From Halogranum amylolyticum (GTDB lineage Archaea; Halobacteriota; Halobacteria; Halobacteriales; Haloferacaceae), in contig NZ_FODV01000004.1 in assembly GCF_900110465.1 (NCBI RefSeq), positions 334,108 to 398,107 on the forward strand: DNA of 64,000 nt, read 5' to 3'. Below the pieces are notes generated by a model, which saw nothing but the letters and a program-made list of their open reading frames with translations, was not told the origin of the DNA and did no database searches. Positions 52,932 to 61,957 of this stretch are shown piece after piece; position 1 is the first letter of the stretch, and every line of letters starts with the position of its first letter. Made by a program: the position numbers and the translations under genes.

Positions 52932-55676
52932 CTACGCCTCCTTCTCGTGCGTTGTCGAGGGGGACTGTCCCTCCGTCTCGGAACGCGTGGGATACCGCGC
53001 TTTCCAGCTCAGTTTGTGGAGTTCGATAGCGACTGCGATGGTCAAAGCGACGGCACCGAGAACGAGCCACAGTTCCAGACCGACGGGCGCTGTTCCGAGA
53101 ACTGCTTGGGCAGGTGGGAAGTACATCGCTCCGAGGTGAATCAGAAACGCCGCAGTCGTCCCTGTGAGCAGTATCGGGCTCTGCAGTGGCGACAGTCGAA
53201 ACAGCGACGCCGTCTCTGACCTGGCGTTGCCGATGTTGACGATCTCGAACAGGACGATCAACAGTAGCAGGTGGTTCCGAGCGGCAGCCTCAGAGAGTCC
53301 CTGGTCCAGAAACCACACGAACGCTCCGAATCCGATCACGCCGATCACCAGCGCGGAAACGATCGTCCGTTCGATCATGATCCGATTGAAGACCCGCTCG
53401 TCGGGCGAGCGCGGCGGACGATTCAACACGTCCCCCTCTTTGGGTTCGAAGGCGAGGGCGACGTCTTGAATCCCGTTCGTGACGAGGTTCAACCAGAGAA
53501 TCTGGACGGGCAACAGCGGGAGTGGCAGGCCGGCTGCGAGGCTCAACAGGACGAGCACCACTTCGCCAGCACCGGTGGAGATGAGCAGGAAGATGACCTT
53601 GCGGATGTTGTCGAAGGCCACACGACCCTGTTCGATGCCTGCGACTATCGTCGCGAAGTTGTCGTCGCTGATGACGAGTTCGGCCGCGTCGCGGGCGACG
53701 TCCGTGCCCATCTTTCCCATAGCGATGCCGATGTTCGCCTGGCGGAGTGCAGGGGCGTCGTTGACACCGTCACCCGTCACAGCCACATAATGTCCGATTC
53801 CTCGTGCGGCTTCGACGATCTCGAGTTTCTGATCCGGCGAGACGCGTGCGAACACCCGGGTCGTTTCGAGGATCTCTGCGATCTTCTCTTGGGAGGCGTC
53901 CATCAGTTCGGCCCCAGTGGTGACCTCGTCTGTCGACTCGGCAAGCCCGAGATCCCGGGCGATGGCGAGTGCCGTCTCCGGATGGTCCCCCGTGATCATC
54001 GTGACTGTGATGCCCGCCTGCTCCGCCGACGCAATCGCCTCCGCCGCGCCGGCCCGAAGCGGGTCGATCAACCCGAGGAAGCCCAGGAACGTCAGGTCAG
54101 TTGGTTCGGACGGCGGTTGCTCCAGCTCTGCGTCGGGTTCCACTGTTCCCTCCGCGACAGCGAGCACACGGTATCCGTCGTGAGCCATCTCGTTTGCCTG
54201 TCGCTTGAGCACTGGCTGTGAAAAGTCGCCCTCGCTTGCATCCGTGCACATCCCCAGAACGCGCTCGGGCGCGCCCTTGACGAATACACGCGCCTCGTCG
54301 TCTGTCCGGTGAAACGTCGCCGCATAGCGTTGCTCCGGCTCGAACGGAATCTCGTCGGTCTGTGGATACGCATCGAGGGCCGACTGGCGGGACCACCCGA
54401 GCTTACGACCGAGCGCGAGGAGGGCGACATCGGTCGGGTCACCGCGCCACGTCCACTCGTCGTTCCGTCGAGACAGGTGACCCTCGTTGCAGAGGACAGA
54501 CGCTCGAGCGAGCCGAGACAACTCGTCTGCGAGGTCAGGCTCCGGCGGGTGTCCGTCTTGAAGCACGTTTCCCTCCGGGGCGTACCCCTCGCCGGTCACC
54601 TCGAACGACGTTCCATCAGGAAGCTGGACCTGTTTGACAGTCAGTTCGTTGGCGGTCAGCGTCCCGGTCTTGTCCGACGCGATCATCGTACAGCTCCCCA
54701 GTCCCTCGACAGCCACCAGACGGCGCACGATGACACCGACCTTGGCCATCCGCCGACTAGCGACGCCCAATGCGACCGTGATCCCGACGGGGAGCCCTTC
54801 GGGAATCGCCGACACGGCCAGTGCCACGGCGAACAGGAACATCTCGACTGCGTCGTACTGCTGGACGAAAATCCCGAGAAGCGCAGTGATCGTCGCGGCG
54901 ACGAGGACGACGAGGCCGACGATGCGGGTGAACCGTTCCATGCGCGTCACGAGAGGTGGCTGCCCGCCCTCGACGGCCGTGACGTCCTCGGCCAACCGAC
55001 CGACGACCGTGTCGGCGCCGGTTTCAACGACGACACCGCGGCCACGTCCACGATTGACCACAGTTCCAGCGTAGGCCATGTTGCGCCGATCTCCCAGTGG
55101 GGCCCGGTCGTCGCCTGTCCACTCCTCGTCTTTCAGGACGGGTGCTGACTCACCGGTGAGTGGCGACTCGTCGACCTCCAGACCGTGTGTGGAGACCAAA
55201 CGAACGTCCGCGGGAACGCGGTAGCCCGATTCGAGGAGGACGACATCCCCCGGGACGACTTCTTCGCCCTCGATGTCGCGTGTCTCTCCATCTCGGACGA
55301 CCGTCGCACGGGTACGGATGAGTTGCTGAAGCGCTTGGCTGCTGCGTTCCGCACGCCATTCCTGAGCACCGCCGACGAGCGCGTTGATCAACAGCACCGC
55401 GGCGATGAATCCGGCGTCAGTCTCCTCCCCGATGGCGAACGACACGACCGCCGCGACAGCGAGGATGTAAATGAGGGGGTTCTTGAACTGACGGAGAAGG
55501 ATCTGCCAGACGGTGACCGGCTTCGCCTTCGGCAGGCGATTCGGTCCGTGTTCAGCGAGTCGGTCTGCGGCTTCTTCGGTCGAGAGGCCATCTGAATCGG
55601 CTTCGAGGGTATCGTAAATATGGCTGAGTCTCCGCGAATACCAGAGTTCGGTGTCTTTCGGAGAAGAGACAGCCAT
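52932..55676 (-). CDS. P-type (P2) cation-transporting ATPase
   Basis: This 914-residue ion pump has the phosphorylation motif SDKTGTLT, the actuator TGES in VDESPLTGESAPV and the hinge TGDGVNDAPALRQANIG. The TM4 signature SAIPEGLPVGITVAL is like Ca2+/Na+ pumps. TM6 reads LNLVTNGIQDVALAFEP, with Asn where SERCA has its Ca-binding Asp, so ion choice is uncertain. The N-terminal domain SHIYDTLEADSDGLSTEEAA is typical. Minus-strand GTTAAG at about 55705-55710 is a suitable TATA for a leaderless mRNA. The gene is monocistronic. Confidence 0.92.
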   Translation of the reverse strand: MAVSSPKDTELWYSRRLSHIYDTLEADSDGLSTEEAADRLAEHGPNRLPKAKPVTVWQILLRQFKNPLIYILAVAAVVSFAIGEETDAGFIAAVLLINALVGGAQEWRAERSSQALQQLIRTRATVVRDGETRDIEGEEVVPGDVVLLESGYRVPADVRLVSTHGLEVDESPLTGESAPVLKDEEWTGDDRAPLGDRRNMAYAGTVVNRGRGRGVVVETGADTVVGRLAEDVTAVEGGQPPLVTRMERFTRIVGLVVLVAATITALLGIFVQQYDAVEMFLFAVALAVSAIPEGLPVGITVALGVASRRMAKVGVIVRRLVAVEGLGSCTMIASDKTGTLTANELTVKQVQLPDGTSFEVTGEGYAPEGNVLQDGHPPEPDLADELSRLARASVLCNEGHLSRRNDEWTWRGDPTDVALLALGRKLGWSRQSALDAYPQTDEIPFEPEQRYAATFHRTDDEARVFVKGAPERVLGMCTDASEGDFSQPVLKRQANEMAHDGYRVLAVAEGTVEPDAELEQPPSEPTDLTFLGFLGLIDPLRAGAAEAIASAEQAGITVTMITGDHPETALAIARDLGLAESTDEVTTGAELMDASQEKIAEILETTRVFARVSPDQKLEIVEAARGIGHYVAVTGDGVNDAPALRQANIGIAMGKMGTDVARDAAELVISDDNFATIVAGIEQGRVAFDNIRKVIFLLISTGAGEVVLVLLSLAAGLPLPLLPVQILWLNLVTNGIQDVALAFEPKEGDVLNRPPRSPDERVFNRIMIERTIVSALVIGVIGFGAFVWFLDQGLSEAAARNHLLLLIVLFEIVNIGNARSETASLFRLSPLQSPILLTGTTAAFLIHLGAMYFPPAQAVLGTAPVGLELWLVLGAVALTIAVAIELHKLSWKARYPTRSETEGQSPSTTHEKEA

Positions 55677-55954
55677 CGGTTACGGGGTGTACGCTGGGGG
55701 ACGACTTAACTGTCAGTGGGCAGTACGGAAGACGGTGCTCCGCACTCCGCCTGGAGAGCTCCTTCGGGACGGAGTCGGTGTCGAGAACGACGATCTCGAC
55801 GCCGAGAGACGGACCAGTAACGTGTCTGGCCGTCCCGTCGACCGGGACGCTGCACGCTACCCGATCGGTTCGATCGGGGAGAGCGTTAATTGAGAACCGA
55901 ACCCCGATCACACGTTCCGCAACGCGTATGAGACAGACCGACAGTTCGTAAACC

Positions 55955-56752
55955 ATGACAGCGCGACCCTCGACGATGGAAGTGATGGAGGTGCTGTTAC
56001 GGCGGTCCTCGTTCGTCGAAGCGTTCGCCGAGGGTCAGAAAGACAAGCGGACGCTCGTCGAGGAGTTGTCGTGTTCCCGGTCGACCGTCGACCGGAGCAT
56101 CCGGGAACTGGAGACGTTGGGAGTCGCCGAGTGCGTGGACGGGAAGTACTGTCTCACCCCCTTCGGAGAGATGGCTCGGACGGCGTTCGCCGACTTCGAG
56201 GAGCGTCTCGACCAGTGGTTTCGGTTCGCCCCGTTCCTGCAGTGGCTCCCGCACGACGAACTAGGACTGGACGTCGAGCTGCTCGCCGACGCCGACCTCT
56301 ACCTCCCGGAACCGGGCGATCCGTGGGCGATGGTCAACCGACACGTGACGGTGGCAGCGCAGGCGAGCGAGATGCGGCTTGTACTCCCGTTGACCGGGTT
56401 GCACGCCCACCGGGTGATCCGTGAGCGCATCGTCGACGCGGGCGCGCAGGCGACGGTCGTCACCACGTCGGAGGTCGTCCATACCTACCAGTCGGACGAC
56501 GCCTACGCGCCGCTCACCGAGGAGATGGCCGAGACCGAACGGTACGCGCTGTACCAGTACGACGACCCGGTCCCGTGCTTCGTCGGCCTCCTGGACGGAA
56601 CCGTCCAGATCGGTGTCGACGACGGCGGCGAACCGAAGGCGCTCGTCGAAGGGGAGAGCCCAGCGCTCCGCGAGTGGGCGGAGGCGACGATCGACGAGTT
56701 CGAACGGGCGGCGACGCCGGTCGTCACCGCGGCCGAACCGGTCGAACACTGA
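55955..56752 (+). CDS. FilR1-type HTH transcriptional regulator
   Basis: This 265-residue protein has an N-terminal winged helix (TLVEELSCSRSTVDRSIRELE). A central alpha/beta domain resembles the FilR1 middle domain of methanogens and haloarchaea (AASEMRLVLPLTGLHAHRVI-like; DDPVPCFVGLLDGTVQIGVD). The target is unknown. It is divergent from the P-type ATPase gene with 278 bases between them, where GTTAATTG around 55885 is a possible TATA. It is similar in layout to the regulator at 61958. Confidence 0.82.
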   Translation: MTARPSTMEVMEVLLRRSSFVEAFAEGQKDKRTLVEELSCSRSTVDRSIRELETLGVAECVDGKYCLTPFGEMARTAFADFEERLDQWFRFAPFLQWLPHDELGLDVELLADADLYLPEPGDPWAMVNRHVTVAAQASEMRLVLPLTGLHAHRVIRERIVDAGAQATVVTTSEVVHTYQSDDAYAPLTEEMAETERYALYQYDDPVPCFVGLLDGTVQIGVDDGGEPKALVEGESPALREWAEATIDEFERAATPVVTAAEPVEH

Positions 56753-56834
56753 GTCCGTCCCAGGTGTCGTCGATCCGTCGAGAGGCGGAAGACCGGCGGC
56801 ACGCCTTTGTCGCTGCACCGAGAGTCTACCAGCC

Positions 56835-57416
56835 ATGCCAGACGTTCACGTCGTCGCGCTCGGCGGGAGCCTCCGGGACGGCAGCCACACACGGCACGCA
56901 CTGACCCACGTCCTCCGTGGCGTCGAAGCGGCGGGTGGCACCGGCGAGATCGTCGACCTCCGCGACTACGACTTGCCGGTGCTCGACGCCGACTACGACG
57001 AACAGGGCGACAGCGCCGAGTTGGCGGCGACGATCCGCGCGGCCGACGCAGTCGTCCTCGGGACGCCGATGTACCACGGGTCGTACTCGGGCGTCCTGAA
57101 GAACGCGCTCGACTACTGCGGGTTCGAGGAGTTCGAGGGGAAGACCGTCGGCCTGCTCGCCGTCTCGGGTGGGTCGTTCCCGGTGACGGCGCTCGACCAT
57201 CTCCGGTCGGTCTGCCGCGCGCTCAACGCGTGGGTGATCCCCCATCAGGCGGCGATCCCCCGTGCTCACAGCGCGTTCGACGACGACGGAGCGTTCCGCG
57301 ACGAGTCGACGGAGGAGCGCGTGCTCACGCTCGGCCGACGGGCCGTCGGGTTCGCCAACATCGAACAGGACCCAGCGACGTTCGAGAGCGGACAGAACAA
57401 GGGTGCCAGCGACTGA
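56835..57416 (+). CDS. NADPH-dependent FMN reductase
   Basis: This 193-residue flavodoxin-fold enzyme has the FMN phosphate loop ALGGSLRDGSHTRHAL. TPMYHGSYSGVLKNALDYCG and LLAVSGGSFPVTALDHLRSV are the classic motifs of the family (SsuE/ArsH/chromate reductase-like). It starts 82 bases after the FilR1 regulator; its ATG at 56835 fits the family N-terminus. It reduces FMN or quinones; the physiological substrate is unknown. Confidence 0.92.
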   Translation: MPDVHVVALGGSLRDGSHTRHALTHVLRGVEAAGGTGEIVDLRDYDLPVLDADYDEQGDSAELAATIRAADAVVLGTPMYHGSYSGVLKNALDYCGFEEFEGKTVGLLAVSGGSFPVTALDHLRSVCRALNAWVIPHQAAIPRAHSAFDDDGAFRDESTEERVLTLGRRAVGFANIEQDPATFESGQNKGASD

Positions 57417-57512
57417 GGACGGGCAGTGACGGCCGCGGCAGCGGCCGCGACGCAGACTGTCCGAGGCGGGAGAATGAGTACGCATTTGAAGCGTTAGGTT
57501 CCGTGTTGGTTC

Positions 57513-58100
57513 ATGCACGCCATCACCCGGAGCGGTTGGATCGAGGTCATCACCGGTTCCATGTTCTCGGGGAAGACGGAGGAGCTGCTCCGTCGCCTGC
57601 GCCGCGCGGAGATCGCAGAGCAGGAGGTCGCCGTCTTCAAGCCAGACGTCGACGACCGGTACGGCGAAGCCACTATCGGGTCGCACAACGGCCGACAGTG
57701 GGAGGCGACCGTCGTCGACGCCGAGGGAGACGGGATCTGGGAGATCCACGACGAGCTGAACGGCGAGAAGGTCGTCGCCGTCGACGAGGCGAACTTCTTC
57801 TCGACGGAACTCGTCGACGTGTGTGAGGTGTTAGCCGCCGACGGTCGCCGCGTCATCGTCTCCGGCACCGACCAGACGTTCCGCGGCGAACCGTTCGAAC
57901 CGGTGCCGCAGCTCGTCGCACTGGCCGAGTACGTCGACAAACTGCGGGCCATCTGTACGATCTGCGGGGAACCCGCCACGCGCAACCAGCGGCTCATCGA
58001 CGGCGAACCGGCCCACGCCGACGACCCGACCATCCTCGTCGGCGCGGAGGAGTCCTACGAGGCCCGATGTCGGAACTGTCATACCTTCCGCACCGACTAG
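57513..58100 (+). CDS. tdk: thymidine kinase
   Basis: This 195-residue type II thymidine kinase phosphorylates thymidine in the nucleotide salvage pathway. The P-loop is GSMFSGKTEELLRRLRRA and the lasso region is VIVSGTDQTFRGEPFEP. Four zinc cysteines are seen in ICTICGEP and ARCRNCH. Length and spacing are standard. The downstream Yip1 gene begins right after it. Confidence 0.96.
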   Translation: MHAITRSGWIEVITGSMFSGKTEELLRRLRRAEIAEQEVAVFKPDVDDRYGEATIGSHNGRQWEATVVDAEGDGIWEIHDELNGEKVVAVDEANFFSTELVDVCEVLAADGRRVIVSGTDQTFRGEPFEPVPQLVALAEYVDKLRAICTICGEPATRNQRLIDGEPAHADDPTILVGAEESYEARCRNCHTFRTD

Positions 58101-58108
58101 AGACGGAC

Positions 58109-58729
58109 GTGACTACCTGGGTCGAGAACCCCCGCGGCGGCCGCGAGCGCGGTCCGCGCGGCATCGTCCGCGCGTGGGCCGAAGTGCTGGTCCGGCCGCG
58201 GCGGTTCTTCCGCAACGGCGTCGCTCCCGGCGACCAGGCTCCGGGCCTCGTCTTCGGCGTGCTCGTCGCGCTCTGTTACGTCGGTGGACTGCTCTGGTTC
58301 ACGCCCGAACGCGTGCTCGGCACCGAGTTCGTCCCGCTGCTCGCCGACAGCAGGGCGGCGACGAGTCTGCTGCTTCTCGTCGCGGTGACGCTGTTCGTCG
58401 CCCCGGCGACGATGCATCTGCTCGGCGCGCTCCAGACACTGCTACTCATCGCCACCGTCAGAGAGCGGGCGGGCGTGAGCGAGACGGTCCAGACCGTCGC
58501 CTACGCGGCCGCCCCCTGCGTCCTCGCGGGCTACCCTTCGCCCACGCTGCGACTCCTGTGTGCCGCTTACGGTGCCGTCCTGCTCGTCGTCGGCCTGAGC
58601 GTCGTCCACCGGACGACGCTCCTCCGCGCGACCGTCGCCGGCGCGGTCCCGGCGACGGTGCTCTTCGGGTACGGCTTCGGTGGGGTGGCGGCGGCGACGA
58701 CGCTGCTGCGGACGGCCGGCGTGCTCTGA
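58109..58729 (+). CDS. Yip1-family membrane protein
   Basis: This 206-residue protein has a short amphipathic N-terminus (VTTWVENPRGGRERGPRG) and five hydrophobic segments of the YIP1 type. An ATG at 58067 would overlap tdk by 34 bases and give an odd N-terminus. The GTG at 58109, eight bases after the tdk stop, gives the WVENPRGG start I expect for haloarchaeal relatives. Yip1 proteins are membrane proteins of unknown transport or trafficking role. Confidence 0.8.
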   Translation: MTTWVENPRGGRERGPRGIVRAWAEVLVRPRRFFRNGVAPGDQAPGLVFGVLVALCYVGGLLWFTPERVLGTEFVPLLADSRAATSLLLLVAVTLFVAPATMHLLGALQTLLLIATVRERAGVSETVQTVAYAAAPCVLAGYPSPTLRLLCAAYGAVLLVVGLSVVHRTTLLRATVAGAVPATVLFGYGFGGVAAATTLLRTAGVL

Positions 58730-58895
58730 GCGGGTCGAGTAGCGGCAACGACACTCCGAGTGCGCAGAGCGAGTGGCGTCCCCTCGGACCGAATCGCACG
58801 ACGGCGTGGTGACAGTTCGATCGAGAGACGGGAAATCCGACCCAGGTTCGCCGTCGAATCACCCCACGAGAACGACAGCAGACTTTCGACAACAG

Positions 58896-58902
58896 TTTTA
58901 GG
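58896..58902 (+). promoter_or_regulatory. TATA box of the DHH-like gene
   Basis: TTTTAGG lies 24-30 bases before the ATG at 58926 and fits a leaderless transcript. Confidence 0.5.
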
Positions 58903-58925
58903 CCGCGGTGTTTCTCTCTGCTCAA

Positions 58926-61028
58926 ATGGGTACGTGTATTATCTGTGGTACGCCCGTGGACGGTCGAATCTGTGACAGCCACCAAGAAGACGTCGTGTTT
59001 CACTTCGAAGGTGACCATCCCAACCAGTTGGTCCCCCGCCGCTTCTACAGCGGCACCGTCGACGGCTACGCCGACTTCGGCGTGTTCGTCGACATCGCCC
59101 CCGGCGTCACCGGGTTGCTCCACCGGAGCGAACTCGACCGCCGACTGGAGAGCCTCGACTGGGAACCGGGTGACACCGTCTTCGTCCAGGTGAAGAACGT
59201 CCGCGACAACGGCAACATCGACCTCGGCTGGTCGATCCGGCAGTCCGAGCGTGAGTTCCGCGGCGTGCTGGTGCAGGACGCCGACGGCGAACACGACGTC
59301 AGCGGCGAAGCGGAACCGGCCGAAAGCGAACGACAGTCCGAGGCGAGCCAGAAGTCGAAACCCGAATCGGAATCCGAACCCGAATCGGAATCCGAACCTG
59401 AATCGGAATCCGAACCCGAGTCGGAACCGGTGCAGGAACAGCAGTCCGCCGAGGCGGACGAAGCCAGCGGAGACGACGCCCGCGGAGACTACGACGAACC
59501 GGAACCGACCGGTGAGGCGGACCGCGTCGAGATCGGCACGCTCTCGGACCGCGTCGGTCAGGAGATCCGCATCGAGGGCGAGGTCGTCGGCGCGCGTCAG
59601 ACCGGCGGTCCGACCGTCTTCGAACTCCGCGACGAGACCGGCGTCGTCGACTGCGCCGCGTTCGTCGAGGCGGGCATCCGTGCCTACCCCGACATCGACG
59701 TCGGCGACGTCGTCCGTCTGGACGGCGAGGTCGAGCTTCGCCGCAACGAGATCCAGGTCGAGACCGACGCGCTCGTCGCCCTCGAAGGCGACGAGGCCGA
59801 ATCGGTCCAGCGTCGACTCGCAGACGCGCTGACCGCTCGCGCCCGCCCCGAGGCCGTGATGCCGCTGGCCGCCCACGACTCGGTCGAGGCGGTCTCCGAG
59901 CAGTTGCTCGACGCCGCCGAGGCGCTCCGTCGCGCCATCCTCGAGTCGCGCCCCATCGTCGTCCGTCACGCCGCCACCGCCGACGGCTACGTCGCCGGTG
60001 CGGCCGTCGAGCGCGCCGTCCTCCCGCTCATCCGCGAGGAGTACGCCAAGAGCGACGCGGAGTACCACTACTTCACCCGTCGTCCGCTCGACGACGCCGT
60101 CTACGGCATGGACGCCGCGACGAACGACGTCACGCGGATGCTGCAGGACCAGGACCGACACGACGAGAAGCTCCCGCTCGTGCTCCTCCTCGGAACGGGG
60201 AGCACCGTCGAGTCCAGCGACGGTCTCGGCCTGCTGGGTATCTACGGCGCGAAGCGCGTCGTCGTCGACGCCGCCGTCGCCGACGAGGACGTCGAGGACG
60301 ACACCGAGGTGCTCGTCAACCCGGCCCGTGCGGAGGCCGACGCCGCGGACCTCTCGACGGGTGCGCTCTCGGCGAACCTCGCCGCGGCCATCAACGACGA
60401 GGTCCGCGACGACCTCGCACACCTCCCCGCGATCAGCTACTGGGAGGGCGCACCGCAGGCGTACCTCGATCTCGCCGAGGAGGGGGGCTACGACGCGGAT
60501 CGCGTGACCGCGCTCCGCGAGGCGGTCGCGCTCGAAGCCTACTACCAGTCCTACCAGGACAAGCGCGAACTCATCACCGACCTGCTGTTCGGCGACGAGG
60601 AGGGCCACGACGTCGGTCTCGCCGAGCACGTCGCAGAGCAGTTCCGCATCAAACTCGACGATGAAGTGGAGACGGCCGAGGCGAACCTCGAACGCCGCGA
60701 GGAGGACGACGTCGACTTCGCCGTCATCGACACCGACGCGTTCACCCACCGCTTCGACTTCCCGCCGTCGACGCTGTTGGTCGAGGAACTCCACCGTCGC
60801 AACCGCAACGGCGGGACGTTCGTCACCCTCGGTCTCGGCATGGACGAACTCTACCTCCGCGGCAGCGAGGAGTTCGACGTGCGCGCGGTCGCCGAGCGCG
60901 CTCGTGAGACCCTGCCGAACGCGGGCGTCACGGCGAAAGGTGTCCGCGAGGGCCGCATCGAGTTCCTCTCCGGCGTCCGTACGGACGTGAAAGAGGCAGT
61001 CGTCGACGCCGTCGTCGAACAGCTGTAA
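58926..61028 (+). CDS. degenerate DHH (RecJ/Cdc45-like) protein with zinc finger, S1 and OB domains
   Basis: This 700-residue protein starts with a CIICGTPVDGRICDSH zinc finger. An S1 domain (about 38-100: GTVDGYADFGVFVDIAPGVT), a Ser-Glu-Pro repeat linker (about 140-180), an OB-fold (about 200-290) and a DHH-phosphoesterase-like domain follow. The first DHH motif reads RHAATADGYVAG instead of HADADG. Where DHH is expected it reads VVVDAAVADED (around residue 444). The nuclease metal site is therefore probably lost, as in Cdc45. RecJ-like proteins work in DNA repair and replication; here a structural nucleic-acid-binding role is inferred. Confidence 0.82.
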   Translation: MGTCIICGTPVDGRICDSHQEDVVFHFEGDHPNQLVPRRFYSGTVDGYADFGVFVDIAPGVTGLLHRSELDRRLESLDWEPGDTVFVQVKNVRDNGNIDLGWSIRQSEREFRGVLVQDADGEHDVSGEAEPAESERQSEASQKSKPESESEPESESEPESESEPESEPVQEQQSAEADEASGDDARGDYDEPEPTGEADRVEIGTLSDRVGQEIRIEGEVVGARQTGGPTVFELRDETGVVDCAAFVEAGIRAYPDIDVGDVVRLDGEVELRRNEIQVETDALVALEGDEAESVQRRLADALTARARPEAVMPLAAHDSVEAVSEQLLDAAEALRRAILESRPIVVRHAATADGYVAGAAVERAVLPLIREEYAKSDAEYHYFTRRPLDDAVYGMDAATNDVTRMLQDQDRHDEKLPLVLLLGTGSTVESSDGLGLLGIYGAKRVVVDAAVADEDVEDDTEVLVNPARAEADAADLSTGALSANLAAAINDEVRDDLAHLPAISYWEGAPQAYLDLAEEGGYDADRVTALREAVALEAYYQSYQDKRELITDLLFGDEEGHDVGLAEHVAEQFRIKLDDEVETAEANLERREEDDVDFAVIDTDAFTHRFDFPPSTLLVEELHRRNRNGGTFVTLGLGMDELYLRGSEEFDVRAVAERARETLPNAGVTAKGVREGRIEFLSGVRTDVKEAVVDAVVEQL
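59361..59426 (+). repeat. 18-base tandem repeat encoding Ser-Glu-Pro linker
   Basis: The unit CCCGAATCGGAATCCGAA occurs three times (59361-59378, 59379-59396, 59397-59414) with one base difference in the third. A partial fourth copy follows at 59415-59426. It encodes repeats of PESESE between the S1 and OB domains. The perfect nucleotide identity suggests recent expansion by slippage. Confidence 0.85.
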
Positions 61029-61151
61029 CCGCTGGTTCGCTCGACCGACTCGGTAACTGCCGTCGCCGCTCGCCGTTCTCTCGAATCCTCTTCTCGCCGA
61101 GCGGACGGTCCGTCACAAAAGATTAGCTCTAGGAACACGTCTCTCTACTCT

Positions 61152-61733
61152 ATGAACCGCCGCCAAGTCCTCCTGAGCCTCGCAACCACCGCCACTGTCA
61201 CCGTCGCAGGCTGTCTCGGTTCGGACCAGCCGTCGGGCGAGACGACAGCGAACACGAACGGCGACTCCGAGACGTCTGGAGCCGCCTCTCCCGAGTCGAC
61301 GGGCACGGCAGCGACGGCCGCCGCCGATCAGACACCAGCGCTCCCCGACGCGCCGTTCGAGGGGATGCGCGCCGACCCAGCCGCGACCTACGCCGTCGGG
61401 AAGCAAGGTGGCACCGGGAAGGCGACGCCCGGCGCGCACGTCGTGCAGGTGTGGAACGACGGCGACGACGCCCGCGAGGTGACGGTCGTCATCACGGGCG
61501 AGAAGACGGGGACGCAGTTCGACGAGACCGTCGAGATCGCCGGCGGCGACCATCTGAACTTCGCCTTCGAGACGCCCGACGTCTACACCGTCGAGGTGAG
61601 CGGCGAGAGCTTCTCGTCGCAAGCGACAGTCGACCGCGACTGGAACGAGTGTTCGACGTCGATGTCGACGATCCGCGTCCACGAGAACGGCACCGAAACG
61701 CGCAACACGTCACGGTCGCGGACGTGTCAGTGA
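61152..61733 (+). CDS. putative exported lipoprotein
   Basis: This 193-residue protein begins MNRRQVLLSLATTATVTVAGC, with twin arginine and lipobox VAGC, so it is probably Tat-exported and lipid-anchored. A Thr/Ser/Glu/Ala-rich linker (about 22-75) is followed by a beta-sandwich-like domain (VQVWNDGDDAREVTVVITGE, FAFETPDVYTVEVSGE) with two cysteines. It resembles small haloarchaeal surface lipoproteins; function unknown. It follows the DHH-like gene by about 120 bases. Confidence 0.75.
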   Translation: MNRRQVLLSLATTATVTVAGCLGSDQPSGETTANTNGDSETSGAASPESTGTAATAAADQTPALPDAPFEGMRADPAATYAVGKQGGTGKATPGAHVVQVWNDGDDAREVTVVITGEKTGTQFDETVEIAGGDHLNFAFETPDVYTVEVSGESFSSQATVDRDWNECSTSMSTIRVHENGTETRNTSRSRTCQ

Positions 61734-61957
61734 CGATGCTACAGAACACCCTAGAGAACGCCGGTCGATAGCCGGACGACGGCCGACTGCGCCGCCCATT
61801 GGAGCCGTCGCCACGAGGTCGACCCCGTGCTCCGAGCGCGCGGCGAGCAGCGTAACCGTGACGAACGGTTTCGCGACTACGTCTTCTTCGTCGACGTCGT
61901 TCCAGGGGAGGGGTACGCCTCGTTCGACACCGTCCGAAGATACGAGCGAAGGTAGCG

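Noticed and set aside
59361..59426. Short regular repeats as a possible CRISPR
   Set aside because: They are in-frame, contiguous and encode Ser-Glu-Pro; no spacers are present.
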